6,015 nt of DNA, taken from Anaerolineae bacterium. GTDB lineage: Bacteria; Chloroflexota; Anaerolineae; B4-G1; SLSP01. Numbering within the stretch: the first letter of the stretch is position 1; each line of letters opens with the position of its first letter. Below are positions 1 through 6,015 of this stretch, one piece after another. The translations under genes were made by a program, and so were the position numbers. The DNA is taken from positions 1 to 6,015 of the forward strand of contig JAFGSL010000466.1 of the NCBI GenBank assembly GCA_016934645.1. The letters are read 5' to 3'. The notes beneath the pieces are model-generated. The model saw only the letters and a list, made by a program, of their open reading frames with translations, was not told where the DNA came from and did no database searches.

Positions 1-1
1 C

Positions 2-1936
2 GAATCGCTGCTGGAGATGTTCGTCACCGCGGTCAGTGTCGCCGTCGCCGTGGTGCCGGAGGGACTGCCTGCTGTGGTGACGATCACTCTGGCGCTGGGC
101 GCGCAGCGGATGCTCAAGCGCAGTGCCTTGATCCGCAAATTGCCTGCTGTGGAGACCCTGGGGTCGGTAACCGTCATCTGTTCAGACAAGACCGGCACGT
201 TGACCGAGAACCGGATGACGGTCACGATCGTGGATGTCGCCGCTCATCAACTCGATCTACAAGAAGTGATGCGCCAGCACCGGCCGGCATTGGATGCTCA
301 GGATTGCCAGGTGGGGTTGCTGGAAACGCAGTCGGCGGCGGTGCAACTGACGCTGGCCAGCGGCGCGTTGTGTAACGATGCACTGTTCAAACCTGATGCA
401 CAGCAGGGCTGCTTTCATACGCTCGGCGATCCGACCGAAGGTGCATTGCTGGTCGCCGCCGCGCACGCAGGCCTGATGAAGGAACAATTGGAGTCGTGGC
501 TACCCCGCGTCGCTGAATTGCCCTTCGATTCGGAACGCAAACGGATGACGACCGTTCATGCCCTGGACGCGGACGCGGCTCTTCCCGGCGCGCTGCAATT
601 CTTGAGACGGCAGGAGACATCGCATATTGCGGTGACGAAAGGCGCGGTAGACGGTTTGCTCGATATTACGGCGCAGGTCTGGATGGATGACCATGCTGAA
701 TCGCTCTCCGCTGGCTGGCGCCAGCGCATCGAAACCGCCAATGAACACCTGGCGGGCAATGGCATGCGCGTGTTGGGCGTGGCTTTCCGCTATCTGGAGG
801 GGGAGATTGCGCCGGATCAGACCGTTCAAGAGGCCGACCTGATATTTGTGGGCATGGTCGGCATGATTGACCCGCCGCGCGCCGAAGTGCGCCAGGCTGT
901 GGCGACGTGCAAGACGGCGGGCATCCGCCCGGTGATGATCACCGGCGATCACCCCTTGACGGCGCTTGCCATTGCCAGGGACCTGCACATTGCGAGTGGC
1001 GACCGGGTGCTTACTGGCGTCGACCTGAACCGTATGTCCGACGCTGACCTGGAAGCCGTCGTCGAAGATGTTTCGATCTATGCCCGTGTTTCTCCTGAAG
1101 ACAAGCTCAAGATTGTACAGGCCTTGCAACGGCGGGGACATATCGTGGCGATGACGGGCGATGGCGTCAACGATTCTCCGGCGCTCAAACGCGCCGACAT
1201 CGGTGTGGCGATGGGCATCACCGGAACGGACGTCGCCAAGGAAGCCGCCGATATGGTGCTGTTGGACGATAACTTTACCACAATTGTTTCGGCGGTCGAG
1301 GAAGGGCGTGTCATCTATGACAATTTGTTGCGCTTCATCAAATTCTCAATCGGGGGCAACCTGGCAAAAGTGCTGGTGATGCTTCTCGCGCCCCTTCTCG
1401 GCGTCCGCGTGGCGCTGCTGCCGTTGCAGTTGCTCTGGCTGAACTTGCTAACTGATGGCTTGATGGGCTTGGGCCTTGGCCTCGAACCCGCTGAAGCCGG
1501 TACGATGCGCCGCCCGCCGCGTTCCCCTCAGGCCAGCTTGCTCGATCGTATGTCTCGGCGGCACATTCTGTGGGTGGGTATTTTGATCGCGGCAATTACG
1601 CTTGGCGTAGGTTATTTCTACTACGATCCTGGCAGTGTGGTGTGGCAGACGATGATGTTCACGACGTTAGCCTTCACCCAGATCGGGCACGCGCTGGGAT
1701 TGCGCGCGGCAGGGAAAGACCTTTTGGCCGGCCTGCGCGCGAATCCGGTGCTGATCGGGGTTGCTGTACTTACAACACTGTTACAGTTGGCTGCAGTTTA
1801 CGTTCCCTTCCTTGATACGTTCTTCCAGGTAACACCTCTGTCCGCAGCCGACTTTGTCCTTTGCGTGGTTTTTGGCGTCGTCGTGTGGATTGCGGTCGAG
1901 ATCGAGAAAGCCTTGAACAAAAAGGAGCAGCCATGA
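2..1936 (+). CDS. Cation-translocating P-type ATPase (P2, Ca2+-ATPase-like), 3' part
   Basis: This is a membrane pump that uses ATP to move a cation, by family probably Ca2+, out of the cytoplasm. The frame is open from base 2, so the gene starts before the window. 644 residues are present; relatives are about 900, so the cation-N domain, M1-M3 and the TGES actuator loop are missing. In fragment numbering: the M4 motif PEGLPA is at 19-24, phosphorylation site DKTGT at D62, nucleotide-domain FDSERKRM from F175 and KGA from K213, TGDHP with D316, and TGDGVND from D387. M5 and M6 follow (about 445-490), then four more hydrophobic segments to the C-terminus, giving the usual ten-helix layout. M6 has NLLTD (N481, D485), as in P2A pumps. 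However, the position of SERCA Glu771 in M5 is Lys456, and the position of Glu908 is Gln560, so the exact ion is uncertain. Its TGA overlaps the sulfatase ATG. Confidence 0.95.
   Translation, partial: ESLLEMFVTAVSVAVAVVPEGLPAVVTITLALGAQRMLKRSALIRKLPAVETLGSVTVICSDKTGTLTENRMTVTIVDVAAHQLDLQEVMRQHRPALDAQDCQVGLLETQSAAVQLTLASGALCNDALFKPDAQQGCFHTLGDPTEGALLVAAAHAGLMKEQLESWLPRVAELPFDSERKRMTTVHALDADAALPGALQFLRRQETSHIAVTKGAVDGLLDITAQVWMDDHAESLSAGWRQRIETANEHLAGNGMRVLGVAFRYLEGEIAPDQTVQEADLIFVGMVGMIDPPRAEVRQAVATCKTAGIRPVMITGDHPLTALAIARDLHIASGDRVLTGVDLNRMSDADLEAVVEDVSIYARVSPEDKLKIVQALQRRGHIVAMTGDGVNDSPALKRADIGVAMGITGTDVAKEAADMVLLDDNFTTIVSAVEEGRVIYDNLLRFIKFSIGGNLAKVLVMLLAPLLGVRVALLPLQLLWLNLLTDGLMGLGLGLEPAEAGTMRRPPRSPQASLLDRMSRRHILWVGILIAAITLGVGYFYYDPGSVVWQTMMFTTLAFTQIGHALGLRAAGKDLLAGLRANPVLIGVAVLTTLLQLAAVYVPFLDTFFQVTPLSAADFVLCVVFGVVVWIAVEIEKALNKKEQP
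1921..1927 (+). promoter_or_regulatory. Ribosome binding site for the sulfatase
   Basis: AAAGGAG lies 5 nt before the ATG at 1933. It is inside the last codons of the ATPase gene and sets the sulfatase start at 1933 rather than at the in-frame upstream ATG at 1861, which lies well inside the ATPase gene. The ATGA stop/start overlap supports translational coupling. Confidence 0.75.
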
Positions 1937-3366
1937 ACTTCGTCTTTTTTATCCCCGACGAGATGCGCGCCGAAAGCGTCTCGTGTTACGGGCATCCGCT
2001 GGTGCAGATGCCCAACTACGACCGTCTCGCCGCCGAGGGCACGCGCTTCGACCAATGTCACGTGCAGCATACCGTCTGCTCGCCGTCGCGATGCAGCCTG
2101 ATGACGGGGTGGTATCCGCACGTCTCCGGCCATCGCACGCTGTGGCATCTGCTGCGCCCGCACGAACCGAGCCTGTTCCGCTATCTCAAACAGGCGGGCT
2201 ATCACATCGAGTGGTACGGCAAGAACGATTTGTACAGCCAGGATTATTTCCCCGGCGTGGTGGATCATTACGCCGATCCCGGCGGTGGGCACGCCGGGCC
2301 GAACGTCTTCCAGCCGGGCGAGCCGGGTTACTACAGTTTCCTCTACGAGCCGTTCCCCGGCAAGCCAGAGGAGACTGGCGACATGCGCCGCGTGCAACTC
2401 GGTATTGACTTCCTGCGGGAGCGGGCCAGACAATCCGAGCCATTTGTATTGTACTTGCCGCTTTCGCTGCCGCACCCGCCCTATGCCTGCCCGCAGCCGT
2501 TCCACGATATGATCGATCCGGCGGATATTCCACCGCTGCGGCCCGCGAATCTGCCGGACAAACCGGACTACTTCGATCTGATACGGCGCTATCGCCGCCT
2601 GGATGAAGTGCCGGACGAGATTTTCGCCAAAATCCAGGCCATCTATCTCGGCTCCAACAGCTACGTGGACTGGATACTCGGCCAGTTGCTCGATGCGCTG
2701 GACGAGACCGGGCTGGCGGAGAACACCTGCGTCATCGTCACCAGCGACCACGGTGATTGGGCCGGCGATTACGGCCTGGTGGAGAAGTGGCCCAGCGCGC
2801 TCGATGATACGTTGACCCGCGTGCCGCTCCTCATCCGCGCGCCGGAGGGTGTGGCGGGACACGTTGTCCCTGAGCCAATCGAATTTTTCGACATCATGGC
2901 GACGGTGCTGGACCTGGCGAGCGTGGAGGCGCAGCACACGCATTTCGCGCAATCGCTCGTTCCGCAGCTTGGCGGTGCGCCCGGCGATGCGGACCGCGCG
3001 GTGTTCGCCGAGGGCGGCTACGATCCGCACGAGCCGCACGCCTTCGAAGGCCGCGCCAACGACGGCATCTTCCGCGAAGCGACCCACATCTACTACCCCA
3101 AGGGCATCCAACAGCAGGAGCATCCCGAGAGCGTTTGCCGTGCCGTAATGATGCGCACGCTCGACTACAAGCTCGTGCGCCGCCCGCTTGGCGTGAGCGA
3201 GTTGTACGACCTGCGCGCCGATCCACGCGAACTACACAACGTCTATGCGGACCCGGCCTACGCCGCAGTCCGCACGCAAATGGAGGCCGGTTTGCTCGAT
3301 TGGTATATCCGCACGGCGGATGTTGTGCCGGTGGGGGAGGATCCGCGCGGACTGCCCCGACTGTAA
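1933..3366 (+). CDS. Cys-type sulfatase (arylsulfatase/alkaline phosphatase superfamily)
   Basis: A 477-residue hydrolase predicted to cleave sulfate esters (some relatives cleave phosphate or phosphonate esters). The signature CSPSR is at C49-R53, followed by SLMTGWYPHVSGHRT. C49 would be converted to formylglycine by a sulfatase-modifying enzyme, which is not in the window. Other probable metal or sulfate ligands are D9 (PDEMRAESVSCYG), H181 (LPHPPY), D272-H273 (TSDHGDWAGDYG) and K285 (VEKW). The C-terminal YDLRADPRELHNVY is the usual sulfatase tail. Length is normal for the family. There is no signal peptide: the first beta strand starts at residue 2, so the enzyme is probably cytoplasmic and would act on an imported or internal substrate. 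The substrate cannot be read from the sequence. The gene is coupled to the ATPase by an ATGA overlap. Third codon positions look richer in G and C than in the flanking transporter genes, an impression by eye. Confidence 0.93.
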   Translation: MNFVFFIPDEMRAESVSCYGHPLVQMPNYDRLAAEGTRFDQCHVQHTVCSPSRCSLMTGWYPHVSGHRTLWHLLRPHEPSLFRYLKQAGYHIEWYGKNDLYSQDYFPGVVDHYADPGGGHAGPNVFQPGEPGYYSFLYEPFPGKPEETGDMRRVQLGIDFLRERARQSEPFVLYLPLSLPHPPYACPQPFHDMIDPADIPPLRPANLPDKPDYFDLIRRYRRLDEVPDEIFAKIQAIYLGSNSYVDWILGQLLDALDETGLAENTCVIVTSDHGDWAGDYGLVEKWPSALDDTLTRVPLLIRAPEGVAGHVVPEPIEFFDIMATVLDLASVEAQHTHFAQSLVPQLGGAPGDADRAVFAEGGYDPHEPHAFEGRANDGIFREATHIYYPKGIQQQEHPESVCRAVMMRTLDYKLVRRPLGVSELYDLRADPRELHNVYADPAYAAVRTQMEAGLLDWYIRTADVVPVGEDPRGLPRL

Positions 3367-3367
3367 T

Positions 3368-3417
3368 GGAACGCGGGCATCGTGCCCGCAACTTGGCGGA
3401 CGAGATGTCCGCGTTCC
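3368..3417. repeat. Nested inverted repeat with two adjacent hairpins
   Basis: Two 23-nt arms (3368-3390 and 3395-3417) are imperfect reverse complements of each other, matching at 18 of 23 positions with the first nine outer bases perfect, around a 4-nt centre. Each arm is also a hairpin on its own: GCGGGCA/TGCCCGC (3373-3379 and 3383-3389, 3-nt loop) and GCGGAC/GTCCGC (3396-3401 and 3407-3412, 5-nt loop). No T-run follows, so it is not a standard intrinsic terminator. It starts two bases after the sulfatase stop and ends before the next gene's ribosome site. Likely an interspersed palindromic element or an mRNA processing or stability structure. Confidence 0.8.
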
Positions 3418-3430
3418 GCCGATATTTCCC

Positions 3431-3437
3431 AAGGAGG
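3431..3437 (+). promoter_or_regulatory. Ribosome binding site for the PII-like gene
   Basis: AAGGAGG, a near-ideal Shine-Dalgarno sequence, lies 6 nt before the ATG at 3444. The reading frame is open far upstream (to 3135), so this site decides the start. Upstream in-frame translation would run through the hairpin element and part of the sulfatase gene. Confidence 0.85.
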
Positions 3438-3443
3438 GACGCA

Positions 3444-3812
3444 ATGGCCTATATGGTGATGCTGGTTGTTAGTGATGTCGATCAAATGAACGAGATTTTG
3501 GAAGCCTGGAAGTGCATCCACGTTGACGATGTAATTTATGTAGACAGTACGTGCTTTCACCGTGCCGGAGCGCGCTCCCATCACATTCCGATGCGCTTTA
3601 TGTTCGAGTCTCTGGCAAAGGGCCGGCAACAATGCTCGGTCACGTTGTTCGGCATTGTCGCTGATGAGGCAATGGTGCAACAGTGCATTACGCAGGCAGA
3701 AACTGTCGTTGGCGATCTCGATGCGGCGACGAATACGATGTTGGTGGCGTGGCCATTACCAATCGTCAAAGGCTTTTCCGCACAGGCTACGTGCCAGGAA
3801 GACGCGCAATGA
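3444..3812 (+). CDS. PII-superfamily-like small protein, possible transport regulator
   Basis: A 122-residue soluble protein. I infer a PII-like ferredoxin fold from the predicted beta-alpha-beta-beta-alpha-beta pattern: strand MVMLVVS (4-10), helix 12-23, strand DVIYVDST (29-36), a long polar loop (about 37-63, where PII proteins have the T-loop), strand SVTLFGIV (65-72), helix 74-90 ending in VVGDL, and strand TMLVAWPLP (98-106). The order and length fit GlnB-like or PII-like proteins, and VVGDLD...NT..LVAWPLPIVKG resembles uncharacterised PII-like proteins I recall from Chloroflexota. The classical uridylylation Tyr51 context and the KGxE-type GlnB motifs are not seen, so it is not GlnB/GlnK itself. 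Its TGA overlaps the exchanger ATG, which suggests it may sense a nucleotide or metal and act on that transporter. Cysteines at 24, 37, 64, 81 and 117 and the pair H46-H47 could bind metal. Function is inferred, not shown. Confidence 0.7.
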   Translation: MAYMVMLVVSDVDQMNEILEAWKCIHVDDVIYVDSTCFHRAGARSHHIPMRFMFESLAKGRQQCSVTLFGIVADEAMVQQCITQAETVVGDLDAATNTMLVAWPLPIVKGFSAQATCQEDAQ

Positions 3813-4798
3813 TCTGGCTGACTTTTCTGATCAGCGCCGTGATCCTCGTTATCGCAGCGATCAAGCTGGCGGAGTATGGCGACGCCATCGCGTTCCACAC
3901 CAAGCTGAGCGGGATGTTCATCGGCGCGTTGCTCATCGCCAGCGCCACATCGCTGCCCGAACTGCTGACGATGATCAACTCGATCAACCAGAATCACATC
4001 AACCTCACGGCAGGCGATCTCTTTGGCAGCAGTATGTTCAATATGCTATTGCTCGGTGTGTTGGACATGGTGTTCTACAAAAATCGCATCTTGCGCCGCG
4101 TGGCGCTCAAACATGCGCTAACCGCCAGCCTGGGCACGATGATGACCGGGATGGCGGTCTTCTTCTTGCTGGCCGATATCCACGGTAAGATTGCGTGGCT
4201 GGGTCTGGACAGTTTGTTGATGATGGCGACCTATTTCATCGGGATATGGTTGCTGCGCTCGAACCCGCTCAATGGCGTTAGCGAAGATGCGGTCTACGAC
4301 GAAGCGGACAAAATGCCCACGCTGCGCAAGGCTTTGATCGGCTTTGCGGTGACGGCGGTGGTGTTGATCCTGGTTGCGCCGTACATGGTGCGCAGCGGAT
4401 CGGGGATCGCGAAGATCACCGGCCTGGGAGATGGCTTTGTCGGCATAGTGCTGATCGCGTTTGTCACGTCGCTGCCGGAGTTGGTGGCGATGATTGCCGC
4501 GGCCCGTTTTGGCGCGTATGACATGGCGGTCGGCAACCTCTTCGGCAGCAACGTGTTCAACATGTTCGCTCTGGCCTTCGCCGATGTGATTTACGTCGAA
4601 GGTAGTTTTCTCGGCGCGATTGACCCCACGTTCGCGCTGGCGGGGCTGTTGGCGATGCTGTTGACGACGTTGGGCTTGATCGGCAATCTCGCCCAGGTTG
4701 AGCGCCGCATCTGGATCGTGGAATTGGATGCATTGCTCCTTATCGTGACGTATCTGGCCGGACTGTATTTACTCTACGCACGTGGCATTGGAGGTTAA
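3809..4798 (+). CDS. CaCA-family cation (Na+/Ca2+ or Ca2+/H+) exchanger
   Basis: A 329-residue inner-membrane antiporter predicted to export Ca2+ in exchange for Na+ or H+. It shows the two inverted alpha-repeats of the family. Alpha-1 is residues 35-83, with ATSLPEL (E51) and GDLFGSSMFN (S74, N78). Alpha-2 is residues 208-256, with VTSLPEL (E224) and GNLFGSNVFN (S247, N251). About ten hydrophobic helices are split by a short acidic linker at 153-172 (SEDAVYDEADK), the usual place of the cytoplasmic loop in short prokaryotic exchangers. Length fits the prokaryotic YrbG/NCX_Mj type. ATG at 3809 overlaps the previous stop and has AGGAAG 7 nt upstream; the earlier in-frame ATG at 3683 would overlap the PII-like gene widely and lacks a hydrophobic context. 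Odd points: alpha-1 has GD rather than GN, and alpha-2 ends in Asn where NCX_Mj has Asp240. Confidence 0.92.
   Translation: MIWLTFLISAVILVIAAIKLAEYGDAIAFHTKLSGMFIGALLIASATSLPELLTMINSINQNHINLTAGDLFGSSMFNMLLLGVLDMVFYKNRILRRVALKHALTASLGTMMTGMAVFFLLADIHGKIAWLGLDSLLMMATYFIGIWLLRSNPLNGVSEDAVYDEADKMPTLRKALIGFAVTAVVLILVAPYMVRSGSGIAKITGLGDGFVGIVLIAFVTSLPELVAMIAAARFGAYDMAVGNLFGSNVFNMFALAFADVIYVEGSFLGAIDPTFALAGLLAMLLTTLGLIGNLAQVERRIWIVELDALLLIVTYLAGLYLLYARGIGG
4790..4794 (+). promoter_or_regulatory. Ribosome binding site for the YhhN-family gene
   Basis: GGAGG sits in the last codons of the exchanger gene, 5 nt before the ATG at 4800. This fixes the start at 4800, one base after the exchanger stop, rather than at the in-frame ATG at 4782 inside the exchanger. 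Confidence 0.75.
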
Positions 4799-4799
4799 T

Positions 4800-5465
4800 A
4801 TGACATTAGCTCTGTATCTGGTACCGGTGTTGGTCGTTATGGTCTTTTTCCTTATTCGGGCGGAATTTCGCAAGAATGAGCGTCAAATCTTCACGCTCAA
4901 GCCATTATCGACAGTGTTGGTAATCGCTATAGCGGCGCTGTCGTTCGCCGAAGCCGAGATGAACTTGGTATACACGCTTGGCGTCCTTGTCGGCCTGGTG
5001 TTGTCGTTGCGTGGCGACATTGCGTTGATGTTCCCGGACAACCGCAAAGCCTTTATGACCGGCTTGGTGCTCTTTCTGTTAGCGCACGTCGCTTATGCAA
5101 TCACGTTCACCGTGCTGGACGGTCTGCATACAACCGATTGGGTCGCGGCTTTAGTGCTGCTGGCGATCGGCGGTGGCTTCTTTTTCCTGATTCGCGGTGG
5201 CTTGGGCAAGATGAAGGTCCCGGTCATCGTTTATCTCGTCGTCATCTCGGTGATGGTCAACCAGGCGCTCTCGGCCTTCGCCGGTAGCATGTTTAGCCTT
5301 CGTCAGGCATGGATGATCGCCGTTGGCGCGATTCTGTTTTACATCTCCGATGTGATCCTGGCAGTGAACCGCTTCTGGAAACCGTTCCAATACAATCGCA
5401 TCAGCCTGGCCTTTTACTATGCCGGGCAGTGTTTGATCGCGCTTGCGGCGAGCTATTTTGTGTAG
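4800..5465 (+). CDS. YhhN/TMEM86-family membrane protein, putative lysoplasmalogenase
   Basis: A 221-residue integral membrane protein with about eight hydrophobic helices and no soluble domain. Family traits seen: KPLST after the first helix (K34-P35), GDIALMFPDNRKAFMTGLVLFLLAHVAY at 72-99 (G72, D73, F85, G88, H96 and Y99 are the typical conserved positions), GAILFYISDVILAVNRF at 176-192 (S183, D184, N190), and NRISLAFYYAGQ at 199-210. In animals TMEM86B splits the vinyl-ether bond of lysoplasmalogen; bacterial YhhN proteins are mostly annotated by this similarity, so lipid hydrolysis is known for the family but not shown here. It is the last gene of the tight run with the exchanger and PII-like protein, so a role linked to membrane state during cation stress is possible. 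No terminator with a clear T-run follows. Confidence 0.88.
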   Translation: MTLALYLVPVLVVMVFFLIRAEFRKNERQIFTLKPLSTVLVIAIAALSFAEAEMNLVYTLGVLVGLVLSLRGDIALMFPDNRKAFMTGLVLFLLAHVAYAITFTVLDGLHTTDWVAALVLLAIGGGFFFLIRGGLGKMKVPVIVYLVVISVMVNQALSAFAGSMFSLRQAWMIAVGAILFYISDVILAVNRFWKPFQYNRISLAFYYAGQCLIALAASYFV

Positions 5466-5486
5466 TTATGCGGTTTGATTTCTTTG

Positions 5487-5557
5487 GACAGGATTTTCAG
5501 GATTGGGCCTAAGGTGGTCTGAATGTTTTTTATCTTGTCAATCCTGTAAATCCTGTC
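5487..5557. repeat. 19-nt inverted repeat with 33-nt spacer
   Basis: Arms at 5487-5505 and 5539-5557 are reverse complements at 18 of 19 positions. Each arm is itself two copies of a 9-nt unit (CAGGATT-type on the left, ATCCTGT-type on the right). It lies between the YhhN stop and the GH39 gene. As RNA it would form a long stem, which could end or protect the upstream transcript, but no T-run follows the right arm (one lies in the spacer, at 5525-5530). From memory, motifs like AATCCTGTAAATCCTGTC recur between genes in several bacterial phyla, which favours an interspersed repeat. Confidence 0.8.
5530..5556 (+). repeat. Three tandem 9-nt units (consensus nnATCyTGT)
   Basis: TTATCTTGT, CAATCCTGT and AAATCCTGT follow each other without gaps. 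The last two make up most of the right arm of the 5487-5557 inverted repeat; the first extends the period into the spacer. Confidence 0.7.
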
Positions 5558-5566
5558 GAATAGAAT

Positions 5567-5593
5567 CTCTGCGATCACTGTGTACTCTGTGAC
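5567..5593 (+). repeat. Three degenerate tandem 9-nt units (CTCTGTG-type)
   Basis: CTCTGCGAT, CACTGTGTA and CTCTGTGAC are in direct succession, sharing CnCTGyG at the same phase. They sit just upstream of the GH39 ribosome site. They have the same period as, but a different sequence from, the array at 5530-5556, and are separated from it by 10 nt. Confidence 0.5.
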
Positions 5594-5597
5594 TACT

Positions 5598-5602
5598 GGA
5601 GG
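5598..5602 (+). promoter_or_regulatory. Ribosome binding site for the GH39 gene
   Basis: GGAGG, preceded by T, lies 8 nt before the ATG at 5611. No other start with a ribosome site is seen in this frame nearby. Confidence 0.7.
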
Positions 5603-5610
5603 CTACTACT

Positions 5611-6015
5611 ATGAAAATCCATATCGACCTGAAACAACCCGGCGAACCCATCACCCCCTATTGGCGCGTGTGCGTCGGTGGCGGGCGGGTGGGGGAGGCC
5701 CTGCGCGCCGATTTCCAGAAACACCTGGAACTAGTGCAGCGCGAGATGCCCTTTCAATACATCCGTATGCACGGCTTGTTCCACGAAGATATGATGGTCT
5801 ACCGTGAGGAGAACGGCCAGCCGATCGTCAACTGGCAATACGTCGATCTGGTGTACGATCACTGGCTCTCCATCGGCATCCGGCCGTTTGTGGAATTGGG
5901 CTTTATGCCCTACGACCTCGCCAGCGGTGAGGAGACCGTCTTCTGGTGGAAGGGCAACATCACCCCGCCGAAGGATTGGGAACGCTGGGAGTGGTTCATC
6001 GAGCAGTACATCCGC
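5611..6015 (+). CDS. Glycoside hydrolase family 39 (beta-xylosidase-like), 5' part
   Basis: The first 135 residues of an enzyme expected to be about 500 long; the frame is open to the window end. GH39 enzymes remove xylose (or iduronic acid in the animal branch) from the ends of glycans by a retaining mechanism. The N-terminal barrel region is recognisable: PYWRVCVGGGRVGEALRADF (16-35), YIRMHGLFHEDMMVY (50-64), a YVDLVYDHWLSIGIRPFVELGFMPYDLASG stretch (77-106), and VFWWKGNITPPKDWERW (110-126), in the usual order for bacterial xylosidases. The acid/base NEP motif and the nucleophile Glu lie downstream, so activity cannot be judged. There is no signal peptide, so the enzyme is probably cytoplasmic and acts on imported oligosaccharides. 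It is separated from the transport genes by a repeat-filled 145-nt gap and is probably transcribed on its own. Confidence 0.9.
   Translation, partial: MKIHIDLKQPGEPITPYWRVCVGGGRVGEALRADFQKHLELVQREMPFQYIRMHGLFHEDMMVYREENGQPIVNWQYVDLVYDHWLSIGIRPFVELGFMPYDLASGEETVFWWKGNITPPKDWERWEWFIEQYIR

Noticed and set aside
500..1141. Open frame of 213 codons on the minus strand inside the ATPase gene
   Set aside because: It is opposite the conserved N and P domains of the ATPase, has no recognisable motif, and looks like a shadow frame.
1798..3123. Long open frame of 441 codons on the minus strand
   Set aside because: It lies opposite the sulfatase, whose motifs are clear. Its protein is rich in R, A, V and H with no recognisable domain, and such frames are common opposite GC-rich third codon positions.
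3373..3412. Intrinsic terminator after the sulfatase
   Set aside because: The stems are strong, but no T-rich run follows either hairpin.
3135..3443. Upstream extension of the PII-like gene from an in-frame ATG at 3135
   Set aside because: The extension overlaps the sulfatase gene and reads through the hairpin element. The ATG at 3444 has a strong ribosome site and begins directly with the first predicted strand.
5309..5512. Small frame of 67 codons overlapping the end of the YhhN gene
   Set aside because: Most of it is an out-of-frame reading of conserved YhhN codons, and the remainder runs into the inverted repeat. No ribosome site or domain.
5535..5566. Possible promoter: TTGTCA (5535-5540) and TAGAAT (5561-5566)
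   Set aside because: Each box is one base from consensus, but the spacing is 20 nt, longer than the usual 16-18, and the first box lies within the repeat array. Not strong enough to list as a feature.

Overview
The window holds six genes, all on the + strand and closely packed. Both end genes are cut by the window edges. Order: P-type cation ATPase (3' part), sulfatase, small PII-like protein, CaCA-family cation/Ca2+ exchanger, YhhN-family membrane protein, and the 5' part of a family 39 glycoside hydrolase. Base composition is moderately GC-rich and Shine-Dalgarno sites are purine-rich. The gene styles (PII-like protein, GH39, and short hairpin or 9-nt repeats between genes) suggest a free-living bacterium. 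From memory of similar proteins, Chloroflexota (Anaerolineae or Caldilineae type) is my best guess, but nothing in the window proves it.

Region 1 (1-3366): the ATPase fragment carries the phosphorylation, nucleotide-binding and C-terminal membrane parts of a P2-type pump. Its stop overlaps the sulfatase start (ATGA at 1933-1936), so the two are probably translationally coupled. The sulfatase has the Cys-type formylglycine motif and no signal peptide.

Region 2 (3367-3443): a 77-nt gap almost filled by two adjacent hairpins, which together also form a larger imperfect inverted repeat.

Region 3 (3444-5465): a 122-aa protein that I read as a PII-superfamily-like regulator overlaps a CaCA exchanger by ATGA (3809-3812). 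A YhhN/lysoplasmalogenase-like membrane protein follows after one base. This is a tight three-gene operon and may be continuous with region 1.

Region 4 (5466-5610): a 145-nt gap with an almost perfect 19-nt inverted repeat and two short arrays of 9-nt period. The GH39 gene starts after it and is probably a separate function.

Taken together, the pump, the exchanger and the PII-like protein between the transport genes suggest a cation (probably Ca2+) export module with its own regulator. The sulfatase and YhhN protein are less expected members. The ion-site residues of both transporters differ from the textbook members in ways that affect predicted stoichiometry or counter-ion.
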